NCBI GenBank assembly: GCA_044464175.1
Contig: JBIQLO010000079.1
Coordinates: 1 to 16,669 of the forward strand
Source: JBIQLO01 sp044464175
GTDB taxonomy: Bacteria > Planctomycetota > Phycisphaerae > Tepidisphaerales > Tepidisphaeraceae
Reading direction: 5' to 3'
DNA length: 16,669 bases
The notes under the pieces were generated by a model, which worked only from the letters and a program-made list of their open reading frames with translations, was not told the origin of the DNA and ran no database searches. Shown here one piece after another: positions 1 through 8,719 of the stretch. The position numbers and the translations under genes were made by a program. The number at the start of each line of letters is the position of its first letter. Position 1 is the stretch's first letter.

Positions 1-177
1 TCTCTCCCCAACCAACGAACCCAAACGAACCAAACCCAAATCCCCCCTGGCGCTCCAGAATCCACGATTTCCCCCCCCGAACCCAACACCCGCTATTTCC
101 CAACGAACCCATTGCCCTTCACCTCCGCCCCTCCATTTGCCCTCAGGCCGCCCTCCCTCCATAATCCATCCCACCCT
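1..177. other. C/A-rich low-complexity leader without a gene
   Basis: No convincing coding sequence is seen. The stretch is made of runs of C and A, with an 11-bp direct repeat CAACGAACCCA at 13-23 and 101-111 and an 8-C run at 71-78. The ClC reading frame stays open back to a TTG at 112, but the extra residues are a low-complexity S/P/H-rich string with no family match, so I treat them as leader. No clear promoter or ribosome binding site is visible. Confidence 0.5.
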
Positions 178-2154
178 ATGCCCACCGGCCTGGACGCATG
201 CTTGTTCTATCTGCGAATGGGGGCGCGCCGTCTGCTCTCCCGGCTGGGGCTGCGCGACGAGTCGGTGACCCTGCTGGTCATGTCCATCGTCATCGGCATC
301 GTCACCGGGGCCGCCGCCGTCGGTTTCCACGAACTGATCAACCTGATCCGCGACGCCCTCTATGACCAGCTGAGCCCGTCGATGCTCTACGGCCGCTGGA
401 TGTTCCTGCTGGTCATCTTCCCCGCCGCCGGCGGTCTGGCCGTCGGCGTCATCAGCCGCTACATCTTCCGCCAGCGCGAGGGGCACGGGATCATCGACGT
501 CATCGAGTCGGTCTACCGCTCCAGCGGCTTCGTCCAGCCGCGGACGGCGATCGAAAAAATCTTCACCGCCGCCGTCACCATCGGCACCGGCGGATCGGCC
601 GGCGCTGAAGGCCCCATCGTCCAGATCGGGGCGGGCATCGCCTCGGGTGTGGGACGCATCTTCAATGTCGCCCGCCAGCACATGCCCATCCTGGCCGGCT
701 GCGGCTGCGCCGCCGGCATCAGCGCCATCTTTAACGCCCCCATCGGCGGCGTGCTCTTCGCGCTGGAAGTCATCATGTATGACTTCTCCGTCCGCACCTT
801 CACCCCCGTCGTCGTGGCGGCGGTGCTGGCCAATATCACCACGCGCTGGATTTTCCTGCAACTGGGCCGTCCCTTCGGCGCCATCTTCGCCACCCATGTG
901 CTCACCGTCAGTCAGGCAACCCTGCTGGACTGGAACCAGGTCGGCAATTTCATCCTCCTGGGGCTGATCTGCGGCGGGGTCGGGGCGGCCACCACGCGCC
1001 TGATGTACCTGACCGAGGACCGCTTCGCCCGCGTCAAGCGCCTGGGCATCTGGCGCCCCGCCATCGGCGGCGCGCTGCTCGGCGTCATGGGCATCGCCTA
1101 CATCCTGATCTTCGGCCACGGCCTGAAGGTGTCCGTGCCCGTCTATGCCGCGGGGAGTTCAGAGCTCAGAGTCCAGAATTCCCAATCCTCTCCCCCGAAC
1201 CCTGAACCCCAGACCCCAACCCCTCCTCCCCCCACCCAGTTCAAGCCCTTCGCCGCCTATTCCATGCCCGCCTTTTATGGCGATGGATACGATGTCGTGC
1301 GGCAGTTGCTCAACCATGAGTTTTACTCGCGCTGGCCGGGAAAGCGCATCCTGATACTGCTGACGTTCCTGTGCGCGGCCAAGGTGGTCGGAACGTGTCT
1401 GACCCTGGGCAGCGGCGGCAGCGGCGGCATCATCGCCCCCTCGCTGTTTCTGGGGGCGACGGCCGGCTCGATCCTGGGCATCCTGCTGCAGCACACGGGA
1501 TGGTTCCCCCACATTCAGCCGGAGCTCTACGCGCTGGCCGGCATGGGGGCGGTCCTGGCGGCGGTGATCCATGCGCCCCTGGCATCCATCCTGATCTGCT
1601 TTGAAGTGACCGAGGATTACAAGGTGATGGTCCCGGCCATGCTGGCGTGCGTCTTTGCCACCGGCTTCGCCCGCCTGCTCTACCGGGATTCGGTCTACAC
1701 GCTGACCCTGCGCCTCCGCGGTGTGCGCGTCGGCGGCGCGGCCGGGCAGAGCGTCCTGCGGCGGTTGAGCGTGGAGCAGGTGGAGATGGAGCCGGCCACG
1801 ATGATCCATCCGGAGGACCCGCTTCAGAAGGTGCTGGACCTGACGGCCGAAACCGGCGTCTCCGACTTCGTGGTCATCGACCATCAGGATGTCTACCGGG
1901 GCATGTTGCTGGGGGATGACCTCAAGACCGCCCTGCTCAGCCGCGAGGCGATCCCGCTGCTGGTGGCCGGGGAGGTGATGCGCCCGGAAATCCCGGCCGT
2001 CAGCATCCGGGATGATCTTCTAAAAGTGCTGGACACCTTCAACCGCCACGAGGTGGCCCGCCTGCCCGTCTCCATCAACGGGTCCAACCACATCATCGGG
2101 CTGGTCAGCCGTTCGGCCCTGATGCGCCGGCAGCAGCAGGCGATGGCGGAGTAG
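178..2154 (+). CDS. ClC-family chloride channel/transporter with C-terminal CBS pair
   Basis: Membrane protein of about 658 aa that moves chloride (or a related anion) across the inner membrane. Visible ClC signatures are EGHGI near residue 101 (the GSGIP region, Ser replaced by His), GGSAGAEGP near 138-146 with the gating glutamate E144, and GSGGSGGIIAPSLFLGA in the second half. The position matching the internal proton glutamate of the E. coli exchanger (LFxxEE) reads LFALEV, so it is Val, as in channel-type ClCs; coupling is therefore uncertain. Two CBS domains occupy roughly residues 540-655. ATG 178 is chosen over TTG 112, whose added N-terminus is low complexity; ATG 217 is also possible. 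No ribosome binding site is clear. Residues 327-354 are encoded by a heptad-repeat block (separate entry). The gene converges on the minus-strand operon, with a 42-bp gap and no evident terminator. Confidence 0.93.
   Translation: MPTGLDACLFYLRMGARRLLSRLGLRDESVTLLVMSIVIGIVTGAAAVGFHELINLIRDALYDQLSPSMLYGRWMFLLVIFPAAGGLAVGVISRYIFRQREGHGIIDVIESVYRSSGFVQPRTAIEKIFTAAVTIGTGGSAGAEGPIVQIGAGIASGVGRIFNVARQHMPILAGCGCAAGISAIFNAPIGGVLFALEVIMYDFSVRTFTPVVVAAVLANITTRWIFLQLGRPFGAIFATHVLTVSQATLLDWNQVGNFILLGLICGGVGAATTRLMYLTEDRFARVKRLGIWRPAIGGALLGVMGIAYILIFGHGLKVSVPVYAAGSSELRVQNSQSSPPNPEPQTPTPPPPTQFKPFAAYSMPAFYGDGYDVVRQLLNHEFYSRWPGKRILILLTFLCAAKVVGTCLTLGSGGSGGIIAPSLFLGATAGSILGILLQHTGWFPHIQPELYALAGMGAVLAAVIHAPLASILICFEVTEDYKVMVPAMLACVFATGFARLLYRDSVYTLTLRLRGVRVGGAAGQSVLRRLSVEQVEMEPATMIHPEDPLQKVLDLTAETGVSDFVVIDHQDVYRGMLLGDDLKTALLSREAIPLLVAGEVMRPEIPAVSIRDDLLKVLDTFNRHEVARLPVSINGSNHIIGLVSRSALMRRQQQAMAE
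1156..1239 (+). repeat. In-frame block of 12 degenerate 7-mers inside the ClC gene
   Basis: The 84 bp divide into twelve 7-bp units that drift from AGTTCAG and AGCTCAG to C-rich units such as AACCCTG and GACCCCA. The block begins exactly on a codon boundary. Because 84 is a multiple of both 3 and 7, it adds 28 codons (residues 327-354, rich in S, P, Q and T) without breaking the frame. It falls in a loop between membrane segments, after GLKVSVPVYAAG and before the MPAFYGDGYDVVRQLL helix. The same 7-bp rhythm is seen between genes elsewhere in this window. Confidence 0.75.
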
Positions 2155-2196
2155 GACAGGTCTCCGGCCTCTCATTTTCAGGACGAAGAGTATGGA

Positions 2197-2625
2197 TCAA
2201 CGCGGCTGGTGGTCCGGTTCTCCGGAATCGGCCCTTTTGGCCGCCCCAAGCTCCATCCGGACGCGAAGGCTCACCACGAAGAATTGCACGATCCCGAAAA
2301 AGATCCACGGCACGAGCAGGGCGGGGAAAAATATGTCGTCGGAGTTGAATCCCGCGAAATCGGCAAAGGGAAGAAACAGCGCTTGGGCGAAGAAATAGAG
2401 CAGCGACATCGCCCCCCATCCCAATGACGCCCGCGCGGCCCAGATAAACAGGATCAGCGCCGCCGCGAAGGAGACGGCAACGATCCAGCCGGAGCGGCCC
2501 AACCGCCCATACGCCACCAAAAGCACCGCGACATCCGCGATGACCGTCAAGGCGATCCCAAAGCCCAATAGGAGGCGATGCTTCATGTCTGAAGCAGAAT
2601 AAACCTTCACTCCCTCATTTTCCAC
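2197..2625 (-). CDS. Small four-helix membrane protein of unknown function
   Basis: A 142-aa protein, or 129 aa if translation starts at the internal ATG at 2586 (MKHRLLLGFG). About four hydrophobic segments are visible, near residues 17-38, 46-65, 70-89 and 99-120 of the long form, followed by a charged tail ending EPDHQPR. It has no recognisable catalytic motif. It begins 8 bp after the aminotransferase stop, with a weak GGGTGG before the ATG at 2625, so it is probably the last gene of the lyase operon. It could also be an unrelated gene that happens to lie downstream. I do not recognise a family. Confidence 0.72.
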   Translation of the reverse strand: MENEGVKVYSASDMKHRLLLGFGIALTVIADVAVLLVAYGRLGRSGWIVAVSFAAALILFIWAARASLGWGAMSLLYFFAQALFLPFADFAGFNSDDIFFPALLVPWIFFGIVQFFVVSLRVRMELGAAKRADSGEPDHQPR

Positions 2626-2632
2626 CCGAGCT

Positions 2633-3907
2633 TCACACCCGGCGTCCCAACGCCGCCGCGCCGATGGCCGGGCCGGTGGCGGGCGCGGCGGGCTCGGGCA
2701 GGTGGTTCAGATCAATCGACCGGCAGGCGTCGTCCAGCCGGTTGAGCGTTTCGTCGATGTCCTGATCGGTGTGGGAGTAATTGACGTAGGGCACGTCATA
2801 CAGCAGCACGCCGCGATGCGCCATGGCCGAAAAGAGGGCAGCGCGGAGGCGCGGCGCCTCCTTGGGATCGGCCGTGTTGAAGGAAAACCGCGGACACGGT
2901 GGCAGGCCGGGAACGGTGATGGGGAGCTGGCGGCGCTGGAACACCGCCGCCATCCCGTCGCGCAGGCGCGCCCCTGCTTTCCAGAGGCGATCAATGACCG
3001 GCTCGGTCTGATAGACATCCAGCACCGCGCACGCCGCCGCCAGCGAAAGCGTTTCGCCGGAAAAGGTGGAGGAGATCGTCGCCCCCCGCTGGGCCAGTTC
3101 CATGATGTCCCGCCGCCCGAGATAGACGCTCAGGGGCATGCCGTTGGCGACCCCCTTGCTGAAAACGGCCAGGTCCGGCTTGAGGTGGTAGTAGTCGTGC
3201 CACCCGCCGATCGCCAGACGAAAGCCGGTGACGATCTCGTCGATGACCAGCAGCACCCCGTGTTGTTCGGTCAGTCGGCGCAGCGCCGAGGGAAAGGGAT
3301 CGTCGGGCGTCATGTCGGCATAGGAGCCGGAGAGGGTGACGGCCGCCACCTGCCCGGCATGTTGTTTGAGCAATGCCTCGACCGCCTCCAGGTCGCCGTA
3401 GTTGTACATCAGCACATTCTCGGCCACACCGGCGGGAATGCCGGGCTGATGATGCACCGTCTGAAGCCAGCCGTGGTAGCCGCTGGTCAGGATCAGGGCG
3501 CGTCCGGTGAACGCGCGGGCCAGCTTGATGGCGGCCGCCATCGCCTCGCCGCCGGTCTTGAGGTAGCGCACCTGCTCGGCCGCCGGGATCAGCTTCACCA
3601 GCCGCCGCGCCAGTTCCACCTCCAGCGGATGGGGATAGCTGAAGACAATCCCATTCTCCAGTTGCCGCGTTATGGCATCGTTCACCGCCGGATAGGCATG
3701 CCCCAGCGTGATCGGTCCCAGGGCGTTGCGGTAATCGATATATTCCTTGCCCGCCATGTCCCAGACGCGACACCCTTTTGCGCGCACGAGGTAGGCCGGC
3801 TCATCGCCGCGCCACGCCGCCGCCTTGGAGTTGGTGCCGGTGCCGCAGGGCATCAGCCGTCGGGCTTCGTCGAACAAGGTCCAGCCGTTGGGATCGAGTA
3901 TTGACAT
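2633..3907 (-). CDS. Class III PLP-dependent aminotransferase, GSA-aminomutase-like
   Basis: A 424-aa cytoplasmic PLP enzyme of fold type I. Visible features are the substrate-side N-terminus MPCGTGTNSKAAAWRGDEPAYL, GYHGW at 143-147, the cofactor-binding DE pair in VIDEIVTGFR (D223, E224) and the Schiff-base lysine K251 in FSKGVANGMPLSVY. The whole pattern is closest to glutamate-1-semialdehyde 2,1-aminomutases and their many relatives that act as aminotransferases in catabolic clusters. Its position behind two amidohydrolase-fold genes and a glycan lyase argues against tetrapyrrole synthesis and for an amino-sugar or keto-acid step, but the substrate is unknown. The frame is open to 3967, overlapping the upstream gene; MSILDPNGW at 3907 is the family-like start, though it has no clear ribosome binding site. 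Confidence 0.9.
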   Translation of the reverse strand: MSILDPNGWTLFDEARRLMPCGTGTNSKAAAWRGDEPAYLVRAKGCRVWDMAGKEYIDYRNALGPITLGHAYPAVNDAITRQLENGIVFSYPHPLEVELARRLVKLIPAAEQVRYLKTGGEAMAAAIKLARAFTGRALILTSGYHGWLQTVHHQPGIPAGVAENVLMYNYGDLEAVEALLKQHAGQVAAVTLSGSYADMTPDDPFPSALRRLTEQHGVLLVIDEIVTGFRLAIGGWHDYYHLKPDLAVFSKGVANGMPLSVYLGRRDIMELAQRGATISSTFSGETLSLAAACAVLDVYQTEPVIDRLWKAGARLRDGMAAVFQRRQLPITVPGLPPCPRFSFNTADPKEAPRLRAALFSAMAHRGVLLYDVPYVNYSHTDQDIDETLNRLDDACRSIDLNHLPEPAAPATGPAIGAAALGRRV

Positions 3908-3947
3908 AATTGATCGAAATAGAAGGGGCGCGGGCGGGCAGCCCTTG

Positions 3948-4736
3948 CTACATCGCGCTGCCCACATAGCCGCCCAGTTCCAGGAAGTTGTCCCGCAGAA
4001 CGGCCGACTTCACCTTTTCATCAATCCGCGCTTCGAGCACCTGCCAGAGCGTCGCCTCGGTGATCTGAATCGGCCAGAGGGAGCCGAAGAGCACCTGCTT
4101 GGAGGGAACCTGCTCCAGCAGCCGCTCCACCGCGAAGATCGGCCCGCGCAGGCGGCTGATGTCCACGCACAGGCGCGGCTGCTGCCTCAGGCGCGGCAGA
4201 AATTCCCGGATCGAGTTGAGCGCGCTGAGAATGATCGGCTGCCTGGCGAAGGCGGAGGTGAAATAGAGCAGATCGTCCGTCTCCACCGGCGGCATCTTGA
4301 GCATCCAGTGCCAGCGCTCATCGGCGATGCGGGGGAAGACCTGCACCACCATCTCCCGTCCGCGCGCCAGCTCCATGAGCGCCGCCACGCGCGGATCGTC
4401 CAGACGATAGCCGTGGTAGTTGGGCGTCAGGCGCAGCCCGCGCGGGCGATGCGCCTCGCAAAGGCGGCTGAATTCCTCCAGTTGGCCGGGCATGGCAGGG
4501 TTCACCACCGGCCAGAGCTCCAGGTCCTGCCGCCCGCCCAGACGCAGAAGCCACTGCTCATAGGCATCCAGATTGTTTTCCCAGAAGACCGCCTCAAACG
4601 GCGAGACGATTGCCTTGGCGATGCCGATGCTCCGCATCTGCCGGCGCATGTGCTCCAGCGAGCTGTTGACGATGCCCCGGAAGGGGTAATGCCCCACCCA
4701 GGCGGCCACGTCGACGATTTGAAAGGAATGGTTCAT
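3948..4736 (-). CDS. Amidohydrolase_2-fold protein lacking the usual metal ligands
   Basis: A 262-aa TIM-barrel-like protein related to the neighbouring amidohydrolase. The N-terminal strand, where the family carries HxH, reads IVDVAAWVGHYPF with no such pair, and the last catalytic motif, usually GSDxP, reads LFGSLWPIQ with the aspartate gone. It is therefore either a non-metal-dependent divergent member or a non-catalytic partner. It starts with a 4-bp ATGA overlap on the preceding gene and has GGAGG 8 nt before the ATG, so translation is probably coupled. It ends 40 bp before the aminotransferase. Some PVC-group relatives also carry degenerate metal sites, so this is likely a stable lineage rather than recent decay. 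Confidence 0.82.
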   Translation of the reverse strand: MNHSFQIVDVAAWVGHYPFRGIVNSSLEHMRRQMRSIGIAKAIVSPFEAVFWENNLDAYEQWLLRLGGRQDLELWPVVNPAMPGQLEEFSRLCEAHRPRGLRLTPNYHGYRLDDPRVAALMELARGREMVVQVFPRIADERWHWMLKMPPVETDDLLYFTSAFARQPIILSALNSIREFLPRLRQQPRLCVDISRLRGPIFAVERLLEQVPSKQVLFGSLWPIQITEATLWQVLEARIDEKVKSAVLRDNFLELGGYVGSAM

Positions 4737-5497
4737 GCCAGGAGCCTCCGAGCGTTGTGGTACATGATCGCCTGCTTGTCCTCTTCGCCGATGTCGGCCG
4801 CCATCACTTTGGCGACGTTGTTGAGAAATTCCGCGCCCGGCGCATCGGACCCGAACAGGATGCGCCCGGCCCCCAGCTCATGCACCGCGCGCTCCACCAT
4901 GCCGCGCTCGCAGTAGCTGCCGCTGGGGTCGGTCATGACGTTGGACACATCCCGGATCGCGCCGCAGGAATAAATGAAGTTGCCGCCGATGTGGGCCATG
5001 ACGATTTTCGCCTCGGGGTAGCGCCGCCCCAGGGCCGCGATGTCCAGCGGGTCGCTCTCCAGGGACAGCTGCCCGACCGACTTGTGCATCGCGTGGATGA
5101 GCGTCGGCTTGCCGTATTCAATCATCTTTTCGATCAGGGGATAGACGCACGGCTCGTTGGCGGGGCTGACCCAGATTTTCAGGCCGAAGAAGCCATACTC
5201 CTCAATGCCGCGGACCATCTCATCCACCGCCGCCTGCCCGTGGCGGGGAAAGACAGTGACGAACGGCTTCATCCGCCCGTCGATCCGCCCCAGGTCGCGC
5301 GCGGCCCGGTTGCCGGCGGCGACCTCCTCCTTGGAGGGGTTGTGCCCCCCGAACAGCGGCATCACCACCAGCGCCTCCAGGTGATACCGGTCGGCCATGG
5401 CGATCAACTGATCGCCCCCGTCCGCCTGCGGCGTCAGCCCATCGGGGCCACCCCACAGGTGGGTGTGAAAATCGATCATCTTCTGCGGAAGGATCAT
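4733..5497 (-). CDS. Metal-dependent amidohydrolase (Amidohydro_2 family)
   Basis: A 254-aa cytoplasmic hydrolase or decarboxylase-type TIM barrel. All expected ligands are present: H11 and H13 in DFHTHLWG, H135 in PTLIHAMH, H169 in VMAHIGG and D218 in LFGSDAP. The family includes lactonases, amidases and decarboxylases, so the reaction cannot be named. It overlaps the lyase stop by 4 bp (ATGA), with GGAG 8 nt upstream of the ATG, and overlaps the next amidohydrolase-like gene by 4 bp. The tight packing implies the three products are made in fixed proportion and act on one pathway. MIDFHTHLWG at 5479 is an alternative start. Confidence 0.9.
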   Translation of the reverse strand: MILPQKMIDFHTHLWGGPDGLTPQADGGDQLIAMADRYHLEALVVMPLFGGHNPSKEEVAAGNRAARDLGRIDGRMKPFVTVFPRHGQAAVDEMVRGIEEYGFFGLKIWVSPANEPCVYPLIEKMIEYGKPTLIHAMHKSVGQLSLESDPLDIAALGRRYPEAKIVMAHIGGNFIYSCGAIRDVSNVMTDPSGSYCERGMVERAVHELGAGRILFGSDAPGAEFLNNVAKVMAADIGEEDKQAIMYHNARRLLA

Positions 5498-8400
5498 TTG
5501 CTCAGCTCCATTTCCAGTGGAATCACCACTTCATCTCCCGGCGCGGCCAGCATGACCGTGGCATCGAACGCCTGTTGCGGCAACGCGCCGTCAAGGGCCG
5601 TCAGTTTCATCTGCTTTCCATCGTCCGAGAGCCCTGTGACGCGCCCGACCGGCTTGTCGCCGTCGTACACCGTCCGCCCCAGGGCATAGGCGATGTTTCG
5701 CTTGCCGCCCGGCGAATCAAATTGGCTGATAGGTGTCACCATGTGATACCACCCGGCCTGCTGCGCCACCGGCTCCAGCCGCGTCAGGCCGATCCAAGGC
5801 TTAACCTGCTCCAGCACAACACCGCTGTTATCTTCAGAAACGAGCGTCCAAGAAGAGGCCTGGCTGTTGGAGGACTCCACGCGCACCAGCCGGCCGGCGG
5901 GGAGGGGCGCCGATGGCTGTTGGTCCCATTTTACCTCAAACCGTGTCGGTGAGGCCAATGGATCAATGGATGTGATCCTGCCGCGCAGGGCGGCCTGTCC
6001 CCTGGAGGGCTTCTCATCGCCGATCTCCACGGCCGACGCTTCGGATGCCACCGCCTTTACCACCTTGCCGGCCTTGTCCAGGCGAATCCAGGTCAGTCGC
6101 CCATCGGTGGAAATGGACGGAATGCCTTCGCCGGTGACCTTCACCGCGCCGTCATGCGAGGGATCGGCCACCACCCAGACATCCCGCCGCCCATCCTTCC
6201 ACCGCACGCACCAGGCGCTGGGGGGGACATGGTCCCGGTCCGTCACCTTGGCCGGTTGGGCCTGCAGCGGCTCCAGCGCGGCGATCGGATCGGCCGCCTC
6301 GCTGTCGGCCAGGCGAATCAGCTTGGCAAACGTGCTGCTGCCCGTGCCGCTGTCGCGGCAAAGGACATACGGCACGGCCGGGAGAATGCTCAGTCCCGGC
6401 CCCTGGGCCACCACAAACCGGCGGCCGGGGGCGCCGGCGAAATCGACCACCATCACCGTGCCTTCGATCTTCTCCTCCCCCTTGTGCGTGGCCGGCTTGC
6501 TCAGGACCGCCCGCACGGTTCCGGGCATTACCGCGGAGCGCGGGTCGCCCAGAAATCCATACCCCTCCCCCGGCGGCGTCCAGTAAAACCCCTGCTTGTC
6601 GAACCCTTTCAGCCGCATGTCCGGCTGAATCAGCTTGGCGAGATTTTTGTCGCCGTACAGGGCCGGGCGTTTGGGGTCGGGCGACGGCAGGGAGATGTTG
6701 AACTCCGCCTGCGTCATCCGGCTGTGAAAGCTGTCATCGCGCTGCTTGCCCCCGGCCACACGCCCGATGTCCAGCCAGTACCCCAGCGTTCCATCGTCGT
6801 TTTGCGCCTGCCCAATCAGCCGCTCATATTCCTTCACCCCTTGATCGGCGTAGGCCGACGGCTGCGACGCCATCGCCCAAGCCACATCCGAATCGGCATG
6901 CCACGTCAGCAGCGCGCCGGCGCCCTGCGTCTGGGCCACGCTCTTCTGGTTCACCACCATCGCCTGGTGCCCGACGCTTTGTTCGGTCCAGCCGAAGCGG
7001 AAATGGGTGTTGAAATAGCCCGGATCGAGGCTCCACTCCGCCCCGCGGGCGAAAAAGGTCCAGGTCAGCGCCTCATGCTGGCCGTGGTTGTGCAACGCGC
7101 CGAAAAACAGTTGCGCGCCGTGCCGCTTGTCTCTCTGGCCGCCGCGCAGCAGCGCCAGCCCCTTGGCGCCGTAAAACGCGGAGCCGGTTTCAAAAAATCT
7201 GGGGTCTGTCTGTTGCTGCCTGACGGCCTTCACCGCCTCTGGCGTCAGGTTGTAGACGTACCACCGCTCATACCACGGGCTGGCCGGCGGCACGATCGGC
7301 TGATCGCCATAGGTGTTTCGCAGCAGTTTGGCGGCCGTCTCCTTCTCAACGCCCCGAATCAGCCGCACCCACGCCCCGGTGATCTGCCCGTCCAGAAAGA
7401 CATCGTTGTAAACACGCGGCAGCATGGGAAACCGCCGCATCGGATCGACCACCGCCCGGTCCGGCCCGGCGTCGCCGATCATCGGCACGTGCCCGCTCAG
7501 CTCCAGCCGGTCAAACTCCGGCCCCAGGAAGCGCACCAGCGCGGGGTTGGCATAGGGATCGGGCACATTCTTCCATCCCATTCGCCGCATCGCCGCCAGC
7601 AACTCGGCCGAATGGACGTACAACTGCCGGGTCCAGTTGGCGTACATCGTCGAGCTTTCGACATAGAAGCCATCCGGCCCGACGTTGTTGGCCAGCATGT
7701 GGAAGAAACTGGCCGGTCCGTCGATCAACGGCTGGGCAAAGTCGCGCACCCCCAGCAGCGCCCCCACCACTGCCGCTCCCTGCTCGTAATCCGCCTGTCC
7801 GTTGTGCAGCGCGTGCCCTTCCCGCGCGAACTCAAGGCAGTAGCTGCCCCCATCCCACAACAGGTTGCGAATCACATGCGCCCGAATCGTTTCCCCCTTG
7901 GCATAGGCCGAGGGATGGTCCAGTTCTCCGCTGCTGGCAATCAGGTCCAGGGCAAAGGCATAGTCCATCAACCCGCGGGCGGTCTGGTAATAGGGGCGAT
8001 CCAGCCGCCCGCCCCGGTCTTCATCCCCCTTGGCGGTCGGGTAGTCCATCGGCCCGCGGCGGTTGGTGGGATAGACCGCCGCAATGGCATCCAGCAGCAC
8101 CGCCGCCGCGTGGGCATGCTTTTTCGAGCCGGTCAGCGCCCAGACATCCGCCAGGGCCGGCAGGACCTGGGAATTGAGGCTTTTGGTAATCTGCCCGTTC
8201 GCCTGCGCCACGAAATAGAACTTCTTGCCCGTTTTGGGATCGACCACCCCCTGCCCTTTGTCCGGCCACTGCGCATTGGGGTAGGCGACATCCTTTGTGT
8301 CGTACATCACGTGCGGATGTTCCCATCCGCCCCAGCGCATGCGCTGATGATGCACCGGATCGAGGTTCATCCCCAGCCCGTAGATAAACAGGCTTCCCGG

Positions 8401-8679
8401 CGGCGGCACGAGCGACCGCAGCTGCTCATCGGACATCTGGAGGATCGGCTGGATCGCCTTGGTCTGCCGCGCCAGATACGCCTTGCGCCAGGGAGTCTGA
8501 TCCAGCGTGTCGGCAATTGCCTTGAGCCGCTGGGGGGTGCAGAAGACGCGGGGCGAATCGGTTGCGCTGAGCCAACCGGCGGGAATGGACTGGGGCGGTT
8601 GAGGCAGTTTAACCTGGCCCCATGCCGCCGCCGCCATCGTGATCATCCCGACCAACCCTGTCACCATGCAAAGCCGCAT
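5494..8679 (-). CDS. Secreted heparinase II/III-like polysaccharide lyase
   Basis: A 1061-aa exported protein. The N-terminus MRLCMVTGLVGMITMAAAAWGQ is a signal peptide, with cleavage probably after the alanine run. Residues of about 40-430 look like the alpha-helical toroid of alginate lyase/heparinase families. The C-terminal heparinase II/III beta domain follows, with HNHGQHEA near 527-534, SLDPGYFN near 550, SVGHQAMVVNQ near 570 and DIGRVAGGKQRDDSFH near 637-652. A further beta-rich region of about 300 residues extends to the end, which makes the protein longer than typical heparinases. Such lyases cleave uronate-containing polysaccharides by beta-elimination; which glycan is unknown. An upstream ATG at 8709 exists, but the strong GGAGG at 8685-8689 and the signal peptide fix the start at 8679. 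Confidence 0.88.
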   Translation of the reverse strand: MRLCMVTGLVGMITMAAAAWGQVKLPQPPQSIPAGWLSATDSPRVFCTPQRLKAIADTLDQTPWRKAYLARQTKAIQPILQMSDEQLRSLVPPPGSLFIYGLGMNLDPVHHQRMRWGGWEHPHVMYDTKDVAYPNAQWPDKGQGVVDPKTGKKFYFVAQANGQITKSLNSQVLPALADVWALTGSKKHAHAAAVLLDAIAAVYPTNRRGPMDYPTAKGDEDRGGRLDRPYYQTARGLMDYAFALDLIASSGELDHPSAYAKGETIRAHVIRNLLWDGGSYCLEFAREGHALHNGQADYEQGAAVVGALLGVRDFAQPLIDGPASFFHMLANNVGPDGFYVESSTMYANWTRQLYVHSAELLAAMRRMGWKNVPDPYANPALVRFLGPEFDRLELSGHVPMIGDAGPDRAVVDPMRRFPMLPRVYNDVFLDGQITGAWVRLIRGVEKETAAKLLRNTYGDQPIVPPASPWYERWYVYNLTPEAVKAVRQQQTDPRFFETGSAFYGAKGLALLRGGQRDKRHGAQLFFGALHNHGQHEALTWTFFARGAEWSLDPGYFNTHFRFGWTEQSVGHQAMVVNQKSVAQTQGAGALLTWHADSDVAWAMASQPSAYADQGVKEYERLIGQAQNDDGTLGYWLDIGRVAGGKQRDDSFHSRMTQAEFNISLPSPDPKRPALYGDKNLAKLIQPDMRLKGFDKQGFYWTPPGEGYGFLGDPRSAVMPGTVRAVLSKPATHKGEEKIEGTVMVVDFAGAPGRRFVVAQGPGLSILPAVPYVLCRDSGTGSSTFAKLIRLADSEAADPIAALEPLQAQPAKVTDRDHVPPSAWCVRWKDGRRDVWVVADPSHDGAVKVTGEGIPSISTDGRLTWIRLDKAGKVVKAVASEASAVEIGDEKPSRGQAALRGRITSIDPLASPTRFEVKWDQQPSAPLPAGRLVRVESSNSQASSWTLVSEDNSGVVLEQVKPWIGLTRLEPVAQQAGWYHMVTPISQFDSPGGKRNIAYALGRTVYDGDKPVGRVTGLSDDGKQMKLTALDGALPQQAFDATVMLAAPGDEVVIPLEMELSK

Positions 8680-8684
8680 TGCCG

Positions 8685-8689
8685 CCTCC
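8685..8689 (-). promoter_or_regulatory. Strong ribosome binding site of the lyase gene
   Basis: GGAGG on the minus strand lies 5 nt before the ATG at 8679. It decides the start in favour of MRLCMV rather than the in-frame ATG ten codons upstream, and places the signal peptide at the exact N-terminus. Confidence 0.8.
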
Positions 8690-8719
8690 GATGGAAAAAT
8701 GTCCGTCACCTGTTTCCGC

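Noticed and set aside
1..60. Heptad array at the window start
   Set aside because: C/A-rich units are present, but lag-7 matches by eye are no better than at lag 8 or 10, so I did not call it a heptad block.
112..177. TTG-initiated extension of the ClC protein
   Set aside because: The added 22 residues are low complexity and continue the C-rich leader; no ribosome binding site supports TTG.
2155..2196. Terminator between the ClC gene and the convergent operon end
   Set aside because: No stem followed by a T run could be found in the 42-bp gap.
2702..4916. Plus-strand open frames (400 and 363 codons) opposite the aminotransferase and amidohydrolase genes
   Set aside because: They are antisense to genes with intact catalytic motifs and have shadow-type composition.
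5732..5750. GGTGTCAC-CAT-GTGATACC as another regulator site
   Set aside because: It lies deep inside the lyase coding sequence, has 3-bp spacing and one mismatch, and does not share the TATCA-N2-TGATA layout.
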